DNA of 64,000 nt from VAZQ01 sp963739385 (GCA_963739385.1 CAVUAI010000062.1:248001-312000); one strand, 5' to 3'. Shown: positions 1 through 9,291, counted from the stretch's first letter. The notes: a model not told the origin generated them from the letters alone. Made by a program: numbers and translations.

Positions 1-2
1 GA

Positions 3-1682
3 GTTGCCGCGGCGAGCACCGCGCTCGGCGCCTATCTGATCGGCGACGTGATCAACCAGGCCTACGTTCACAAAAATCTTCCGGGGATCATCATCCTCGC
101 CATCGTCACGGCCTTGCTTTTCATGATCAAGGCGATGGCCACCTATGGACAGGCGCTCGCGCTGGCACGCATCGGCAACAGGATCATCGCCGAAAATCAG
201 CGCCTGATGTTCGCGAAGCTGCTTCAGCACAATGTCGGTTTCTTTGCCGACCGCCACAGCTCCGAGTTCATGGCCCGGCTCACCACCGGAGCCGCTGCTG
301 CCAGCCAGGTGCTGAACCTCCTGATTACGTCGATCGGTCGCGATCTGCTTTCGCTGATCGGGCTCGCCGCCGTGATGGCCGTGCAGGATCCGGTGATGTC
401 GCTGTTCAGCATCATCGTGGTGCCGCCGGCGATGCTGATCCTGCGCAAGATGGTTCGCCGTATCCGAACGATCGCGCACCATCAGTTCACCGGCACCACG
501 CGCATTCTCGAAACGCTGCAGGAAACCCTGCAGGGCGCGCGGACCATCAAGGCGTTCACGCTCGAAGAGGGCATGCGCACCCGCTTCGACGCCCACGTCG
601 GCGAACTGGAGAAGGAATCCAACAAATGGGCGCGGGTCGCCTACCGCTCCGGCCCGTTGATGGAGGCGCTCGGCGGTTTTGCGATCGCCGGTGCGCTCAT
701 CTACGGCGGCTTCCGCGTGATCGAGACCGGTGCCACTCCGGGTCAGTTCTTCTCGTTCCTTGCCGCCTTCATGTTGGCCTATGAGCCGGCGAAGCGGCTC
801 GCGCAACTCAATATCGACCTCAACAGCGGCCTCGTCGGCGTCCGCATCCTGTTCGACGTCGTCGATCATCCGCCCACCGAGCGGCCGGACGACGAAAAGC
901 CTCCCCTCAAGCTTTCGAAAGCGCATGTCGAATTCGCGAACGTGCAGTTCGCCTATCGTCCGCGCGAAAAGGTGATCAGGAACCTGTCGTTCGTGGCGGA
1001 GCCCGGCAAGATGACCGCGCTGGTCGGTCCTTCCGGCGGCGGCAAATCGACGATCCTCAATCTGATGCTGCGCCTCTACGAGGTTGACGGCGGGGCCATC
1101 GTGATCGACGGTCAGAACATCGCCGGGGTATCGCGCCGTTCCTTGCGCAGCCAGCTCGCCTTCGTCGGGCAGGACGTCTTTCTTTTTCGCGGCTCGGTGC
1201 GCGAGAATATCGCGCTCGGCCGCTCCGGCGCCACCGATGCCGAGATCGTCGCCGCCGCCAAAGCGGCCTATGCGCACGACTTCATCACGGCGTTCCCGCG
1301 CGGCTACGATACTCCGGTCGGGGAGCACGGCCTGCAGGTCGCGGGCGGGGAGCGCCAGCGCATTGCGGTCGCCCGCGCCCTGCTCAAGGACGCCCCGATC
1401 ATTCTGCTCGACGAGGCCACCGCCTCGCTCGATTCCGAATCGGAGCGGCAGGTGCAGGGCGCGATCGAGCATCTGTGCCAGGGGCGAACGACCATCGTGA
1501 TCGCGCATCGCCTGCACACCGTCGTAGATGCCGACCGCATCTTCGTCATCGAGGACGGCACCGTCGTCGAATCGGGCCGGCACGACGAGCTGCTGCGCAA
1601 GGGCGGACGCTACGCCTCGTTCTATCGGCTGCAGCTGCGCAACCAGGAGCCGAGCCCGCCGGTCGCCATCGCCTCGGCTTGA
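3..1682 (+). CDS. ABC exporter, fused permease-ATPase (5' partial)
   Basis: The reading frame is open to the left edge, so the true start and the first part of the first membrane helix lie outside; a GTG at 48 is unlikely to be the start. The visible product has an N-terminal ABC-exporter membrane domain (about five hydrophobic spans to nt 830) followed by an ATPase domain. The Walker A motif GPSGGGKST is near nt 1027, the signature is VAGGERQ near nt 1340 (the usual form is LSGGQ), the Walker B is IILLDEATASLD near 1400, and the H-loop is IAHR. This half-transporter layout is that of the MsbA/lipid or peptide exporter family and should act as a homodimer in the inner membrane. The substrate cannot be read from sequence. 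The stop lies 25 nt before the next gene, so the two are probably co-transcribed. Confidence 0.9.
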   Translation, partial: VAAASTALGAYLIGDVINQAYVHKNLPGIIILAIVTALLFMIKAMATYGQALALARIGNRIIAENQRLMFAKLLQHNVGFFADRHSSEFMARLTTGAAAASQVLNLLITSIGRDLLSLIGLAAVMAVQDPVMSLFSIIVVPPAMLILRKMVRRIRTIAHHQFTGTTRILETLQETLQGARTIKAFTLEEGMRTRFDAHVGELEKESNKWARVAYRSGPLMEALGGFAIAGALIYGGFRVIETGATPGQFFSFLAAFMLAYEPAKRLAQLNIDLNSGLVGVRILFDVVDHPPTERPDDEKPPLKLSKAHVEFANVQFAYRPREKVIRNLSFVAEPGKMTALVGPSGGGKSTILNLMLRLYEVDGGAIVIDGQNIAGVSRRSLRSQLAFVGQDVFLFRGSVRENIALGRSGATDAEIVAAAKAAYAHDFITAFPRGYDTPVGEHGLQVAGGERQRIAVARALLKDAPIILLDEATASLDSESERQVQGAIEHLCQGRTTIVIAHRLHTVVDADRIFVIEDGTVVESGRHDELLRKGGRYASFYRLQLRNQEPSPPVAIASA

Positions 1683-1707
1683 TTTCGGACACACGGAAAA
1701 GGACACC

Positions 1708-2430
1708 ATGAGCGCCGACGCCAAGAAGCACGCCGACAATTACGTCATCTCGCCGCCGCCGCAGGCAGCCATCGCGGTGGCGGGCAGCGACAAGTCTTTC
1801 CCCGTGCGCCGCATCTGGTGTGTCGGACGCAACTACGAGGAACATATCCGCGAGATGGGCCACGACGTGCGCGACCCCCCGTTCTTCTTTTCCAAGCCCG
1901 CCGACGCGATCGTGCCGGACGGCGCCACGGTGCCCTATCCCTCGCTGACCAAGGATATGCATCACGAAGTGGAGCTGGTGGTGGCGCTCAAGTCAGGCGG
2001 CCGCAACATCAAGCTCGAAAAGGCGCTCGACTGCATCTACGGCTACGGCGTCGGAATCGATCTCACGCGGCGCGACCTGCAGATCGCCTCGCGCGACATG
2101 AAAAGGCCGTGGGAGGTCGGCAAGGCGTTCGATGCTTCCGCACCCTGCGGACCGCTGCAGCCCGCCAGCAAGATCGGGCATCCGAGCAAAGGACGTATCG
2201 CGCTCAAGGCCAACGGCAACGTCCGCCAGGACGGCGATCTCGCTCAGATGATCTGGAACGTGCCGGAAGTGATCGTCAAGCTCTCCGAAATGGTCGAGCT
2301 CGCGGCTGGCGACATCATCATGACGGGTACGCCGTCGGGTGTTGCCGCGACCGTGGCTGGCGACAAGCTCGAATGCGAGATCGAGGGCGTCGGCAAGCTC
2401 ACGGTGACGATCGGCCCGCCGGCGAAGTGA
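1708..2430 (+). CDS. Fumarylacetoacetate hydrolase family protein (fumarylpyruvate hydrolase-like)
   Basis: The 240-residue product matches the short, single-domain FAH family that hydrolyses C-C bonds of acylpyruvates. VGRNYEEH opens the fold. HHEVELVV carries the Glu-x-Glu metal ligands, and GIDLTRRDLQ carries the Asp ligand and the RRDLQ signature. MTGTPSGV closes the active site. The ATG at 1708 is chosen because the family fold begins some 30 residues later; the open frame upstream only overlaps the ABC gene. Members of this size include fumarylpyruvate hydrolase of the gentisate pathway. A beta-class GST lies just downstream and a gentisate-dioxygenase-like bicupin about 9 kb away, which would suit that role, but the exact substrate is inference. 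Confidence 0.9.
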   Translation: MSADAKKHADNYVISPPPQAAIAVAGSDKSFPVRRIWCVGRNYEEHIREMGHDVRDPPFFFSKPADAIVPDGATVPYPSLTKDMHHEVELVVALKSGGRNIKLEKALDCIYGYGVGIDLTRRDLQIASRDMKRPWEVGKAFDASAPCGPLQPASKIGHPSKGRIALKANGNVRQDGDLAQMIWNVPEVIVKLSEMVELAAGDIIMTGTPSGVAATVAGDKLECEIEGVGKLTVTIGPPAK

Positions 2431-2479
2431 CGCCGAACGTGAAAGCTTGAATTTTTGAGATCGCGGCGACCGCGGATCG

Positions 2480-2504
2480 GGGCGCAGCGCTACGCGCTGC
2501 GCCC
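2480..2504. terminator. Perfect GC hairpin between convergent genes
   Basis: An 11-bp perfect stem (GGGCGCAGCGC / GCGCTGCGCCC) with a 3-nt loop lies between the end of the FAH gene and the end of the leftward GST gene. There is no T-run on either strand, so it may be a weak bidirectional terminator or an mRNA 3'-end stabiliser. Confidence 0.5.
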
Positions 2505-2524
2505 GTCCAGGGTGACGCTTCGCA

Positions 2525-3133
2525 TCACTTGATCAGACCTTCCGCCTTCAGCGCTTCCTGCACCTTGGGACGCGCGGCGACGCGATCGACATACGCCTTG
2601 AGGTTCGGCCACTTGCCGAGATCCATGTCGATGCGCGAGGTCCAGCGCAGCACCGTGAAGAGATAGGCATCGGCGACCGTGAACTTGTCGCCCATGAGGT
2701 ACTGCTTGCCGGAGAGCTGCTTGTCGAGCCAGTCGAAGCGCTTTCCGAGATTCTCCTTGGAGATGGCCTTGTAGGCGTCGGGCGTGGTGGGCCGAAAGAT
2801 CGGCCCGAAGCTCTTGTGCAACTCGGAGGTGATGAAGTTGAGCCATTCCTGCACGCGGTACCGCTCAGGCTTGCCCGCCGGCGGCACCAGCCCCGAAGCG
2901 GGATTCTGGTCGGCGATCCACTGTACGATAACCGGACCTTCGGTCAGTCGCTCGCCGTTGTCGAATTCGAGAACCGGGACCTGGCCTTTGCCGTTGATGG
3001 TCCAATAGTCCACCCCGGATTTGGTCTTCTTTTCCTGGTTGTTGACCTGCTCCAGGTCGATGTTGGCTCCCGATTCACGCATGACGATGTGCGGCGAGAG
3101 CGAGCACGCGCCGGGCGCGTAGTACAGCTTCAT
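2525..3133 (-). CDS. Glutathione S-transferase, beta class
   Basis: The 202-residue product begins MKLYYAPGACSLSPHIV, the hallmark of bacterial beta-class GSTs, with Cys10 as the expected catalytic/glutathione-binding cysteine. The thioredoxin-like domain includes GQVPVLEF (cis-Pro) and the EGPVIVQWIAD glutathione-binding segment. The helical domain carries the DKFTVADAYLFTVLRW N-capping motif. The ATG at 3133 has a strong AAGGAG site a few bases upstream. Beta GSTs conjugate or reduce electrophiles. Some GST-fold enzymes isomerise maleylpyruvate, a step between gentisate dioxygenase and fumarylpyruvate hydrolase, so the convergent FAH gene is suggestive. The classic maleylpyruvate isomerase signature was not evident, so a general detoxification role is equally possible. 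Confidence 0.9.
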   Translation of the reverse strand: MKLYYAPGACSLSPHIVMRESGANIDLEQVNNQEKKTKSGVDYWTINGKGQVPVLEFDNGERLTEGPVIVQWIADQNPASGLVPPAGKPERYRVQEWLNFITSELHKSFGPIFRPTTPDAYKAISKENLGKRFDWLDKQLSGKQYLMGDKFTVADAYLFTVLRWTSRIDMDLGKWPNLKAYVDRVAARPKVQEALKAEGLIK

Positions 3134-3293
3134 GGCTAATCTCCTTGAGAACGCCGGCCGTTGCCGGCGGGGCCGGACCATGCATCGGCGCCTGTGGGCG
3201 CGCAAGCTGTTCCGGGCCTGGAACCGGCCGCGAGGCAGCCGCGTTAAGCATTTCGTAACCGTCCGGGCACAAATCTGGCGCATTGCCGGAGCA

Positions 3294-3512
3294 ATGTTGA
3301 TTGCAGGGGGTGCTGCAATGGGATCACTAGCCGAACCGACCCAAGATCTCGCCCGGACCATGGCCGAGCGCGTCACACCGGCGACAACGCACGCCGAGGC
3401 GCTGCGGGAGCTGCGTACGGCATTTCCGGAAAGCTCGCTGGCGCTGCGCGTGGCCGCGCTGGCGATGCTCAATCGCCGCGGCGCGGATGATTCCTCTCAC
3501 ATTCCGAGATAG
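3294..3512 (+). CDS. Small hypothetical protein
   Basis: This 72-residue frame starts with a short hydrophobic Ala/Gly-rich stretch (MLIAGGAAMGSLAE) and continues as a basic, Ala/Leu-rich helical segment ending DDSSHIPR. A GGAG sits directly upstream of the ATG. It lies between the divergent GST start and the end of livF, whose last 16 nt it overlaps on the opposite strand. A longer frame from 3132 exists but would start inside the GST leader. No family is recognised. Base composition is coding-like, but this could be a chance frame. Confidence 0.4.
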   Translation: MLIAGGAAMGSLAEPTQDLARTMAERVTPATTHAEALRELRTAFPESSLALRVAALAMLNRRGADDSSHIPR

Positions 3513-4204
3513 GCCTGCCGCACGCGGTCGTCGGCCAGCAGCTCCGTGCCCGTGCCCGAAAGCGTGATCCGGCCATTCTCGAGCACGTAGGCGCTGGCCG
3601 CGAGCTTGAGCGAGACGGCAACATTCTGCTCGACCAGGACGCAGGTGAGACCTTCGCGGTTGAGATCGCGGATCGTGCGCAGGACATGCTGCACGATCGC
3701 AGGCGCGAGCCCGAGCGACGGCTCGTCGAACATCACCAGTTCCGGCGCACCCATCAGGCAGCGGCCGATCGCCAGCATCTGCTGCTCTCCGCCCGAGAGC
3801 GTGCCTGCCGCCTGGCCCGAGCGCTCGGCCAGCACCGGAAACAGCGCCAGCACCCGGTCGCGATTTCGTGCGCGGCTGGCGCGGGCGCGCGGGAGCATCG
3901 CGCCCATGTCGAGATTCTCCGCGACCGAGAGCGTCGGAAAAACCTGCCGCCCCTCGGCTACCTGGCCGATGCCGAGGTTGCAGACGCGGTGGCTCTCCCA
4001 GCCGCCGATATCGGTGTTCCGGAATACGATCCGCCCGCGCGCGGGGCGGTGCATGCCGGCGATGGTGCGAATGAGCGAGGTCTTGCCGGCGCCATTCGCG
4101 CCGACGATGGCGACGACCGCTCCCTCGGCGATCTCCAGCGACACATCGTCGAGCGCCTGGGCATCGCCGTGGAAGACATCGAGGTGATCGATCCGCAACA
4201 TCAT
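3497..4204 (-). CDS. livF: Branched-chain amino acid-type ABC transporter ATPase LivF
   Basis: A 235-residue ATPase of the LivF family. Walker A GANGAGKT is at residues 35-42, the signature LSGGEQQ at 136-142, and Walker B LVMFDEPSLGL begins near 156, with VEQN as the switch region. The C-terminal AYLGM is typical of LivF. It powers uptake through the LivH/LivM pore. It is the last gene of the leftward operon and its start overlaps the end of livG by 4 nt, implying translational coupling. Liv-type systems in these bacteria often import aromatic acids, amides or urea rather than Leu/Ile/Val, so the substrate is open. Confidence 0.93.
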   Translation of the reverse strand: MMLRIDHLDVFHGDAQALDDVSLEIAEGAVVAIVGANGAGKTSLIRTIAGMHRPARGRIVFRNTDIGGWESHRVCNLGIGQVAEGRQVFPTLSVAENLDMGAMLPRARASRARNRDRVLALFPVLAERSGQAAGTLSGGEQQMLAIGRCLMGAPELVMFDEPSLGLAPAIVQHVLRTIRDLNREGLTCVLVEQNVAVSLKLAASAYVLENGRITLSGTGTELLADDRVRQAYLGM

Positions 4205-4929
4205 TCGACCGCCTCCGCGCCCAGATAGGACTGCACCACCGCGGGGTCGCGCACCACGGCGTCGGGCACCCCTTCGGCGATCGCCGCGCCGTGATGCAGC
4301 ACCAGCACACGCCCCGCGAGCGCCATCACCGCGCGCATCACGTGTTCGATCAGCAGGATGGTAAGACCGGTCTCGCGGTTGAGGCGCGTGAGGATGGCGA
4401 CCATCCGGTCGGTCTCGGCCGGTCGCAGCCCCGCCATCACCTCGTCGAGCAGCAGCAGTTTCGGATCGGTGGCGAGCGCGCGGGCAACTTCGAGACGCTT
4501 GCGGTCGGGCAGCGTCAGCGCCGCGGCCGGCTGGTGTCGCTTGCCGAGCAGATCGAGCTGCTGCAGGACCTCCTCGGCGCGGCGGCGCGCGCCGGCGAGG
4601 TCGGGCCGGCGCAGCATCGCGCCCACGATGACATTGTCCTCGACCGAAAGCGCGGGGAACGGGCGCACGATCTGGAACGTGCGACCGATCCCGCGGCGGC
4701 AGATTTCGTCGGGCCTGAGCCCCTCGATGCGTTCGCCGGCGAAGCCGATCGAACCGCGGTCGGGCGCCAGCGCACCGGCGATGATGTTGAACAGCGTGGT
4801 CTTGCCGGCGCCATTGGGGCCGATGACGGCGAAGATCGAGCTTTGGGCGACGCGAAAGCTCACATTGTCGACCGCCAGCAAGCCGCGAAAGCGCTTGCTG
4901 ACCGAATCGATGGTCAGGAGCGCCGTCAT
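4201..4929 (-). CDS. livG: Branched-chain amino acid-type ABC transporter ATPase LivG
   Basis: A 242-residue LivG-type ATPase. Walker A GPNGAGKTT is at residues 37-45, and the GRTFQIVRPF Q-loop is typical of LivG. The signature region reads LTLPDRKRLEVARALA, which lacks the canonical LSGG but matches the LivG consensus position. Walker B is LLLLDEVMAGL. The ATG at 4929 overlaps livM by 4 nt and is preferred over an in-frame ATG at 5013 that would run far into livM. With LivF it forms the nucleotide-binding pair of the importer. Confidence 0.92.
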   Translation of the reverse strand: MTALLTIDSVSKRFRGLLAVDNVSFRVAQSSIFAVIGPNGAGKTTLFNIIAGALAPDRGSIGFAGERIEGLRPDEICRRGIGRTFQIVRPFPALSVEDNVIVGAMLRRPDLAGARRRAEEVLQQLDLLGKRHQPAAALTLPDRKRLEVARALATDPKLLLLDEVMAGLRPAETDRMVAILTRLNRETGLTILLIEHVMRAVMALAGRVLVLHHGAAIAEGVPDAVVRDPAVVQSYLGAEAVE

Positions 4930-5930
4930 GGCCGTGGCCCCGTGACGCCGATCTTGCGGGCGAGCCATGGCCACACCCCGTCGGGAAGCACCAGCACCAC
5001 CACCAGCAGACACAAGCCGTAGAACACCTGCTTGGCGCCCGGAGCGTCGAGACCCAGCAGGTTCAGCAGCTCCTGCATCAGCTCAGACATGCCGGTCAGC
5101 AGAAACGCGCCGATGATCGGGCCGAACAGCGTGCCGATGCCTCCGATGATCGGCCCCAGGATGATCTCGATCGAGCGCGAGATGTGGAAGACCTGCTCCG
5201 GAAACAGGTTGTTGTAATAGAATGCGAAGAACACGCCCGCCACGGCGGTCATGCCGGCTGAGATCACCACCGCAATCATCTTGTAGCGAAAGGTGTTGAT
5301 GCCGAGCGAGCGGGCTGCGACCTCGTCCTCGCGGATGGCCTGCCAGTAGTAGCCGACGCGGCTCTTGAGCAGCAGATGGCAGAGCACGAACGCGGCCACG
5401 GTAAGCGCGAGCATCACGTAATAGAACATGGTCGGGTTGCCGCGCAGGTTCCAAAGATCGTTGCGTGTGTAGTTGGCGACCGGCAGGAAGAAACCGCTCG
5501 AGCCGCCGAGCCACCTGAAATGATCGAAGCCGATGCGCGCGAACTCCGCGAAGGCGATGGTCAGGATCGCGAAATAGACTCCCCCGACCCCGAACCGGAA
5601 CGCGAGGAAGCCGATCAGCGCGCCGGCGGCCGCCGCGATTGCGACGGCGGCCGGAAGCCCGATCCAGGGACCTATTCCGAAGTGCACGTAGAGCGCCGCC
5701 GTCGCATACCCGCCGAGCCCGACATAGAGCGCGTGCCCGAGCGAGAGCTGGCCGGCAAACCCCATCATCACGTTCCACGCCTGTCCGGTATAGGCGAAGT
5801 AGAGGATGATGATGAGCACCGTGAGCAGATAGTCGTTGGCCAGCCAGGGCGCCGCCAGCAGTCCCGCGAGCAACAGCGCGATCAGCAGCAGGCCGCGGCG
5901 CGGAACGCCTGCGAGGAGGCGCTTTACCAT
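4926..5930 (-). CDS. livM: Branched-chain amino acid-type ABC permease LivM
   Basis: A 334-residue polytopic membrane protein with about nine to ten hydrophobic spans. The family motif AWNVMMGFAGQLSLGHALYVGLGGY is near residues 50-75, and the coupling region AIREDEVAARSLGINTFRYK, which contacts the ATPase, is near 200-220. GGIGTLFGPIIGAFLL, a LivM hallmark, is near 265. It overlaps livH by 7 nt and livG by 4 nt in a compact operon. LivM pairs with LivH to form the inner-membrane channel. Confidence 0.93.
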   Translation of the reverse strand: MVKRLLAGVPRRGLLLIALLLAGLLAAPWLANDYLLTVLIIILYFAYTGQAWNVMMGFAGQLSLGHALYVGLGGYATAALYVHFGIGPWIGLPAAVAIAAAAGALIGFLAFRFGVGGVYFAILTIAFAEFARIGFDHFRWLGGSSGFFLPVANYTRNDLWNLRGNPTMFYYVMLALTVAAFVLCHLLLKSRVGYYWQAIREDEVAARSLGINTFRYKMIAVVISAGMTAVAGVFFAFYYNNLFPEQVFHISRSIEIILGPIIGGIGTLFGPIIGAFLLTGMSELMQELLNLLGLDAPGAKQVFYGLCLLVVVLVLPDGVWPWLARKIGVTGPRP

Positions 5931-6799
5931 GACAGCCTTTTTCCCAGGATGCCCTGCGGCCGGAACAGCAGCACCAGCACGAGCAGGCCGAAGGAAAACA
6001 TGCTCTTGGCCGATGGCGTGAACAGCAGCCCGGCCATCGCCTCGGTGAGCCCGATCAGCACGCCGCCGAGCAGCGCCCCCGGCATCGAGCCGAGGCCGCC
6101 GGTGATGACAATGATGAAGGCAAGCAGCGTCAAGGCCGGCCCGAGCGCCGGAGTGACATCGAACAGCAGCACCAGCATGGAGCCGGCAGCGCCGACGCAG
6201 GCGGCACCCAGACCGAACGTGAACGCGTAGAGGCGCTTGACGTCGAGCCCGACGACCAGCGCGCCAGTATAGTTGTCAGCGCAGGCGCGGATCGCCTTGC
6301 CGACCGGAGCGAAGCGAAAGAATGCAAACAGCGCGACCGTGACCAGCAGCGTCGCACCGCCGGCATAGACCTTGGTCGCGTCGACGATCAGCGGCCCGAT
6401 GAGAAAGCTGTCGTAGGAGTAGGTGGTCTGCACGTTGCGGGCGTCGGGCCCGAACACGATCAGCAGGACGTTGACGATGATGAGCGCGATCGCGACCAGC
6501 AGGATGAATTGGCTGTGTTCGGGCCGGTTGATGAACGGGTTGATCAGGCCCGCCTGCATGGCATAGCCGAACACGAACAACACGGCTGCGATCGGAACCA
6601 TCATCGCCAGCGGATCGAGTCCGAAGCCGGTGAACAGGACGATGGCGAGGTACATCGCGATCGTCATCATTTCGCCGTGGGCGAAGTTGACGACGCGTAC
6701 GACGCCGAAAATTACCGAAAGGCCGAGCGCCATCAGCCCGTAGACGAGGCCGGTCAATAATCCGCTGACGGCGACGTTCAGATAGATCTCTGCGGCCAC
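5924..6799 (-). CDS. livH: Branched-chain amino acid-type ABC permease LivH
   Basis: A 291-residue membrane protein. The N-terminal GLLTGLVYGLMALGLSVIFGVVRVVNFAHGE is diagnostic of LivH. The coupling loop IRACADNYTGALVVGLDVKRLY is near 195-215, and GGLGSMPGALLGGVLIGL precedes the last spans. It is the first permease of the leftward operon, 182 nt downstream of the binding protein gene. That gap contains no obvious strong terminator, so one transcript for all five genes is likely. Confidence 0.93.
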   Translation of the reverse strand: MAAEIYLNVAVSGLLTGLVYGLMALGLSVIFGVVRVVNFAHGEMMTIAMYLAIVLFTGFGLDPLAMMVPIAAVLFVFGYAMQAGLINPFINRPEHSQFILLVAIALIIVNVLLIVFGPDARNVQTTYSYDSFLIGPLIVDATKVYAGGATLLVTVALFAFFRFAPVGKAIRACADNYTGALVVGLDVKRLYAFTFGLGAACVGAAGSMLVLLFDVTPALGPALTLLAFIIVITGGLGSMPGALLGGVLIGLTEAMAGLLFTPSAKSMFSFGLLVLVLLFRPQGILGKRLSW

Positions 6800-6981
6800 C
6801 GCTCGATCCCGCGAAGCAATGCTCCGGCCATTAGATCATTTTCAGCCCAAGTAAATCTGGATTTCTGGAAGGCCACACTCGCCACCCGTCCGCGCCCCCA
6901 CCATGCGGGCGCGATACCGAGCCCGGCCCATCATCCGTTCGACCACCGCAAGCGCAGCTCGGACAGGACGGCGAGACAGCC

Positions 6982-8233
6982 TCAGCCGCGCCGGTCGTAG
7001 GGCGTCATCGGCAGCTCGGGCTTGGCGTTCGAAGCGACCTTGGGCGCGATCGTGACGAGCTTGCCGCCACGGTTCTGGATCGCGGCGTTCTTGAGCTTGT
7101 CGTTCTGGCCCTTGGCGTCGAACTGGATACCGGGACCGATGCTGACATTGTTGGTGATGTTGGTCGCACGGATGGCATCGGCGAGCGCCTTCGGATCAGT
7201 CGAACCCGAACGCTTGTACGAATCGGCGGCGACCAGCAGCGCCTCGAACGTGAAGATGTGGTTGGTGTTGAGATTGATGCCGGGATAGGCCTTCGCCAGC
7301 GCGGCCTCGAGCACCGGGCTGAGCTTCTTGTTCGGGTCGTACCAGGGCACGAAACTCATCGGGCCGTCGGCGAGCTTGCCCAGGGTCTTGAGATACTGGT
7401 CCTCGTACCATCCGGGTCCCATGCTCAGCACGGCCATCGGCGTCCAGCGCTGCTTGACCATCTCGCGGGTGAGCAGGATTGCGTCGTTGAGGCGGCTGAC
7501 CAGGAGCAGCGCCTCGGCGCCGGTCGCCTTTGCCTTCGCCACTTCGACGGAGAGATCGCGCGCGGTGGGATCGTAGGCGATCTGCTCGACGATCTTGTAC
7601 GGCATGTTGAACTTGGGCATGACGGCGCTGATGCCCTGCTGCATCGAGGTGCCGAAGGTGTCGTTGACGTGCAGGAACACGACCGATTTCGGTGTCACCC
7701 CCGTGCTCTCGAACAGCTCCTTCTGGTTGGCGAAGGCGTCGCTGAGAATCATCGGCGCGGTGGGGAAATTGCGGAACACGAACTTGTAGCCCTGCTCGGT
7801 GATCGGCGGAGCGGCGGCGATGTTGATGACGAAGGGAATGCCCTTCTGCTCGGCGACCTGCGCGATTGCCGTGCTCTGGCCGGAATCGAACGCCCCGACC
7901 AGAAGCTGCGCTCCGTCGTTGATCAGCTTCTCGGCGCGGGCACGCGCGACCTCCACGTTGGTCTCGGTATCGGCGTTCATGATCGCAAGATCGGGCAGGC
8001 CGAGATCCTTGAGGATCGGCGCGGCAATCTCGACGCCGCGCTGGCAATCCTGGCCGATGCCGGCCTGGGCGCCCGACCGCGGCAGCAGAACGCCGACCTT
8101 CAGCGGTCCGCCCTGGGCGCGCACCACGGTCGAAGGATGCGCTGCCGGCGACCATGGCGGCGGCACCTGCGCCGGCGGCGAAGCCGCGGCGGGTGATGCC
8201 CGCGCGCGAGGTCTTCGGCGATTTGCGGATCAT
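6982..8233 (-). CDS. Liv-type ABC transporter substrate-binding protein (frameshifted in leader)
   Basis: The mature domain, in one frame from about nt 8130 down to 6982, starts LKVGVLLPRSGAQAGIGQDC and has the periplasmic-binding fold type I of LivK/AmiC-like proteins. The signal peptide lies in another frame, starting at the ATG at 8233. It reads MIRKSPKTSRAGITRRGF followed by an Ala/Gly stretch, a twin-arginine (Tat) leader. Removing one base within 8131-8138 joins the two frames into a perfect leader ending in VRAQ before the mature domain. So this is either a sequencing indel or a recently broken gene. It should bind the ligand imported by LivHMGF encoded just downstream. Confidence 0.85.
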
Positions 8234-8318
8234 GTGAATTCCTCCCAGATACGGCGGTTTCGTCCCTAGTTCTCTTATTCTTCGATGAAAGATGCAATGG
8301 GCCACGGGAGCGCATAGC

Positions 8319-8349
8319 GTAGGGCGGGTGAGCGCAGCGCAGTCCGCCG
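8319..8349. repeat. REP-like short palindromic repeat
   Basis: A GTAGGGCGGGTGAGCG...GCAGTCCGCC unit with imperfect arms GGCGG and CCGCC around an AGCGCAGCGC core lies in the divergent region between the binding-protein and enoyl-CoA hydratase genes. It resembles the GTAGGGTGGGTTA arms at 35117-35213. Such extragenic palindromes are common in this group. A regulatory role is not shown. Confidence 0.5.
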
Positions 8350-8405
8350 TTCCGTCTGCCGATCGGCGGGCAACTGCGCCAACCCGTCCCGCAAGGAGGC
8401 GCCTC

Positions 8406-9206
8406 ATGGAAAACGACGCACCCGTCCTGGTCGAGCGGTGCCGAGGCTATCGCGTCATCACGCTCAACCGCCCGACGCGGCTCAACGCCTTCAACGAGGC
8501 GATGCATCAGGAGCTCAAGCGCGCATTGGACGAGGCCGAGGCGGACAGCGAATGCCGCGCCCTGCTGCTGACCGGCGCCGGCCGCGCTTTCAGCGCCGGT
8601 CAGGACCTGCGGGACCGGATCTCCAAGGACGGACAGGCGACCGTGCTCGGCAGCGCGCTGGAGACCTATTACAATCCGCTCGTGCGCAAGCTGCGCGCGC
8701 TCCCCTTCCCCGTGGTGGCGGCCGTGAACGGCATCGCCGCCGGCGCCGGCGCCAACATCGCGCTCGCCTGCGACATGGTGCTGGCCGCACGCTCGGCAAC
8801 CTTCGTCCAGGCCTTTGCCCGGATCGGCCTGGTGCCGGATTCGGGCGGCAGCTGGTTCCTGCCGCGCCTCGTCGGCCCCGCGCGCGCCCGCGGGCTGGCG
8901 CTCACGGCGGAGCCGCTCCCGGCCGAGAAGGCCGAGGCCTGGGGCCTGATCTGGCGCATGATCGACGACCTCGAGCTCATGGCCGAGGCGCACAAGCTGT
9001 GCGTCCATTTCACCGAGGCGCCGGCGGTCGGGCTCGCCTTGATCAAGCGCATCCTCGATGAGTCCTGGAGCAACGACCTCGACGCGCAGCTCGATCTCGA
9101 GCGTGAGACCCAGCGCGAGGCGAGTCTCACCACCGACTATGCCGAAGGCGTGCGGGCCTTTCTGGAAAAGCGTTCCCCGACCTTCAACAACCGCCGGGGC
9201 GGGTAG
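8406..9206 (+). CDS. Enoyl-CoA hydratase/isomerase family protein, PaaG-like
   Basis: A 266-residue crotonase-fold protein. The oxyanion-hole segments are GRAFSAGQDLRDR near residue 60 and GIAAGAGANIALACD near 110. The AGQDL form is typical of PaaG, the ring 1,2-epoxyphenylacetyl-CoA isomerase, though general enoyl-CoA hydratases share it. The catalytic-region segment IGLVPDSGGSWFLPRLVG has Asp at the position where PaaG-type enzymes carry their acid. The ATG at 8406 has AAGGAGG 8 nt upstream; the extra upstream frame is rejected because it crosses a palindromic repeat. It stands alone on the plus strand beside the liv operon, so a role in aromatic or acyl-CoA degradation is plausible but unproven. 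Confidence 0.88.
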   Translation: MENDAPVLVERCRGYRVITLNRPTRLNAFNEAMHQELKRALDEAEADSECRALLLTGAGRAFSAGQDLRDRISKDGQATVLGSALETYYNPLVRKLRALPFPVVAAVNGIAAGAGANIALACDMVLAARSATFVQAFARIGLVPDSGGSWFLPRLVGPARARGLALTAEPLPAEKAEAWGLIWRMIDDLELMAEAHKLCVHFTEAPAVGLALIKRILDESWSNDLDAQLDLERETQREASLTTDYAEGVRAFLEKRSPTFNNRRGG

Positions 9207-9291
9207 ATCCCGTCAGCGGTCTTGAAACTTGTCTCGCGTCCTGGCGGCAAGGTCACTTGCGCCGCGTCGTCGCCTCCTCCCCACGCACGCA

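Noticed and set aside
1304..1600. Long minus-strand open frames inside the ABC exporter and similar frames inside most genes
   Set aside because: High GC makes antisense frames open. They lack ribosome-binding sites and family motifs and sit within clear genes.
4926..5013. Extended livG start at 5013
   Set aside because: It would run 88 nt into livM; the ATG at 4929 gives the usual LivG N-terminus and the same ATGA-type overlap as its neighbours.
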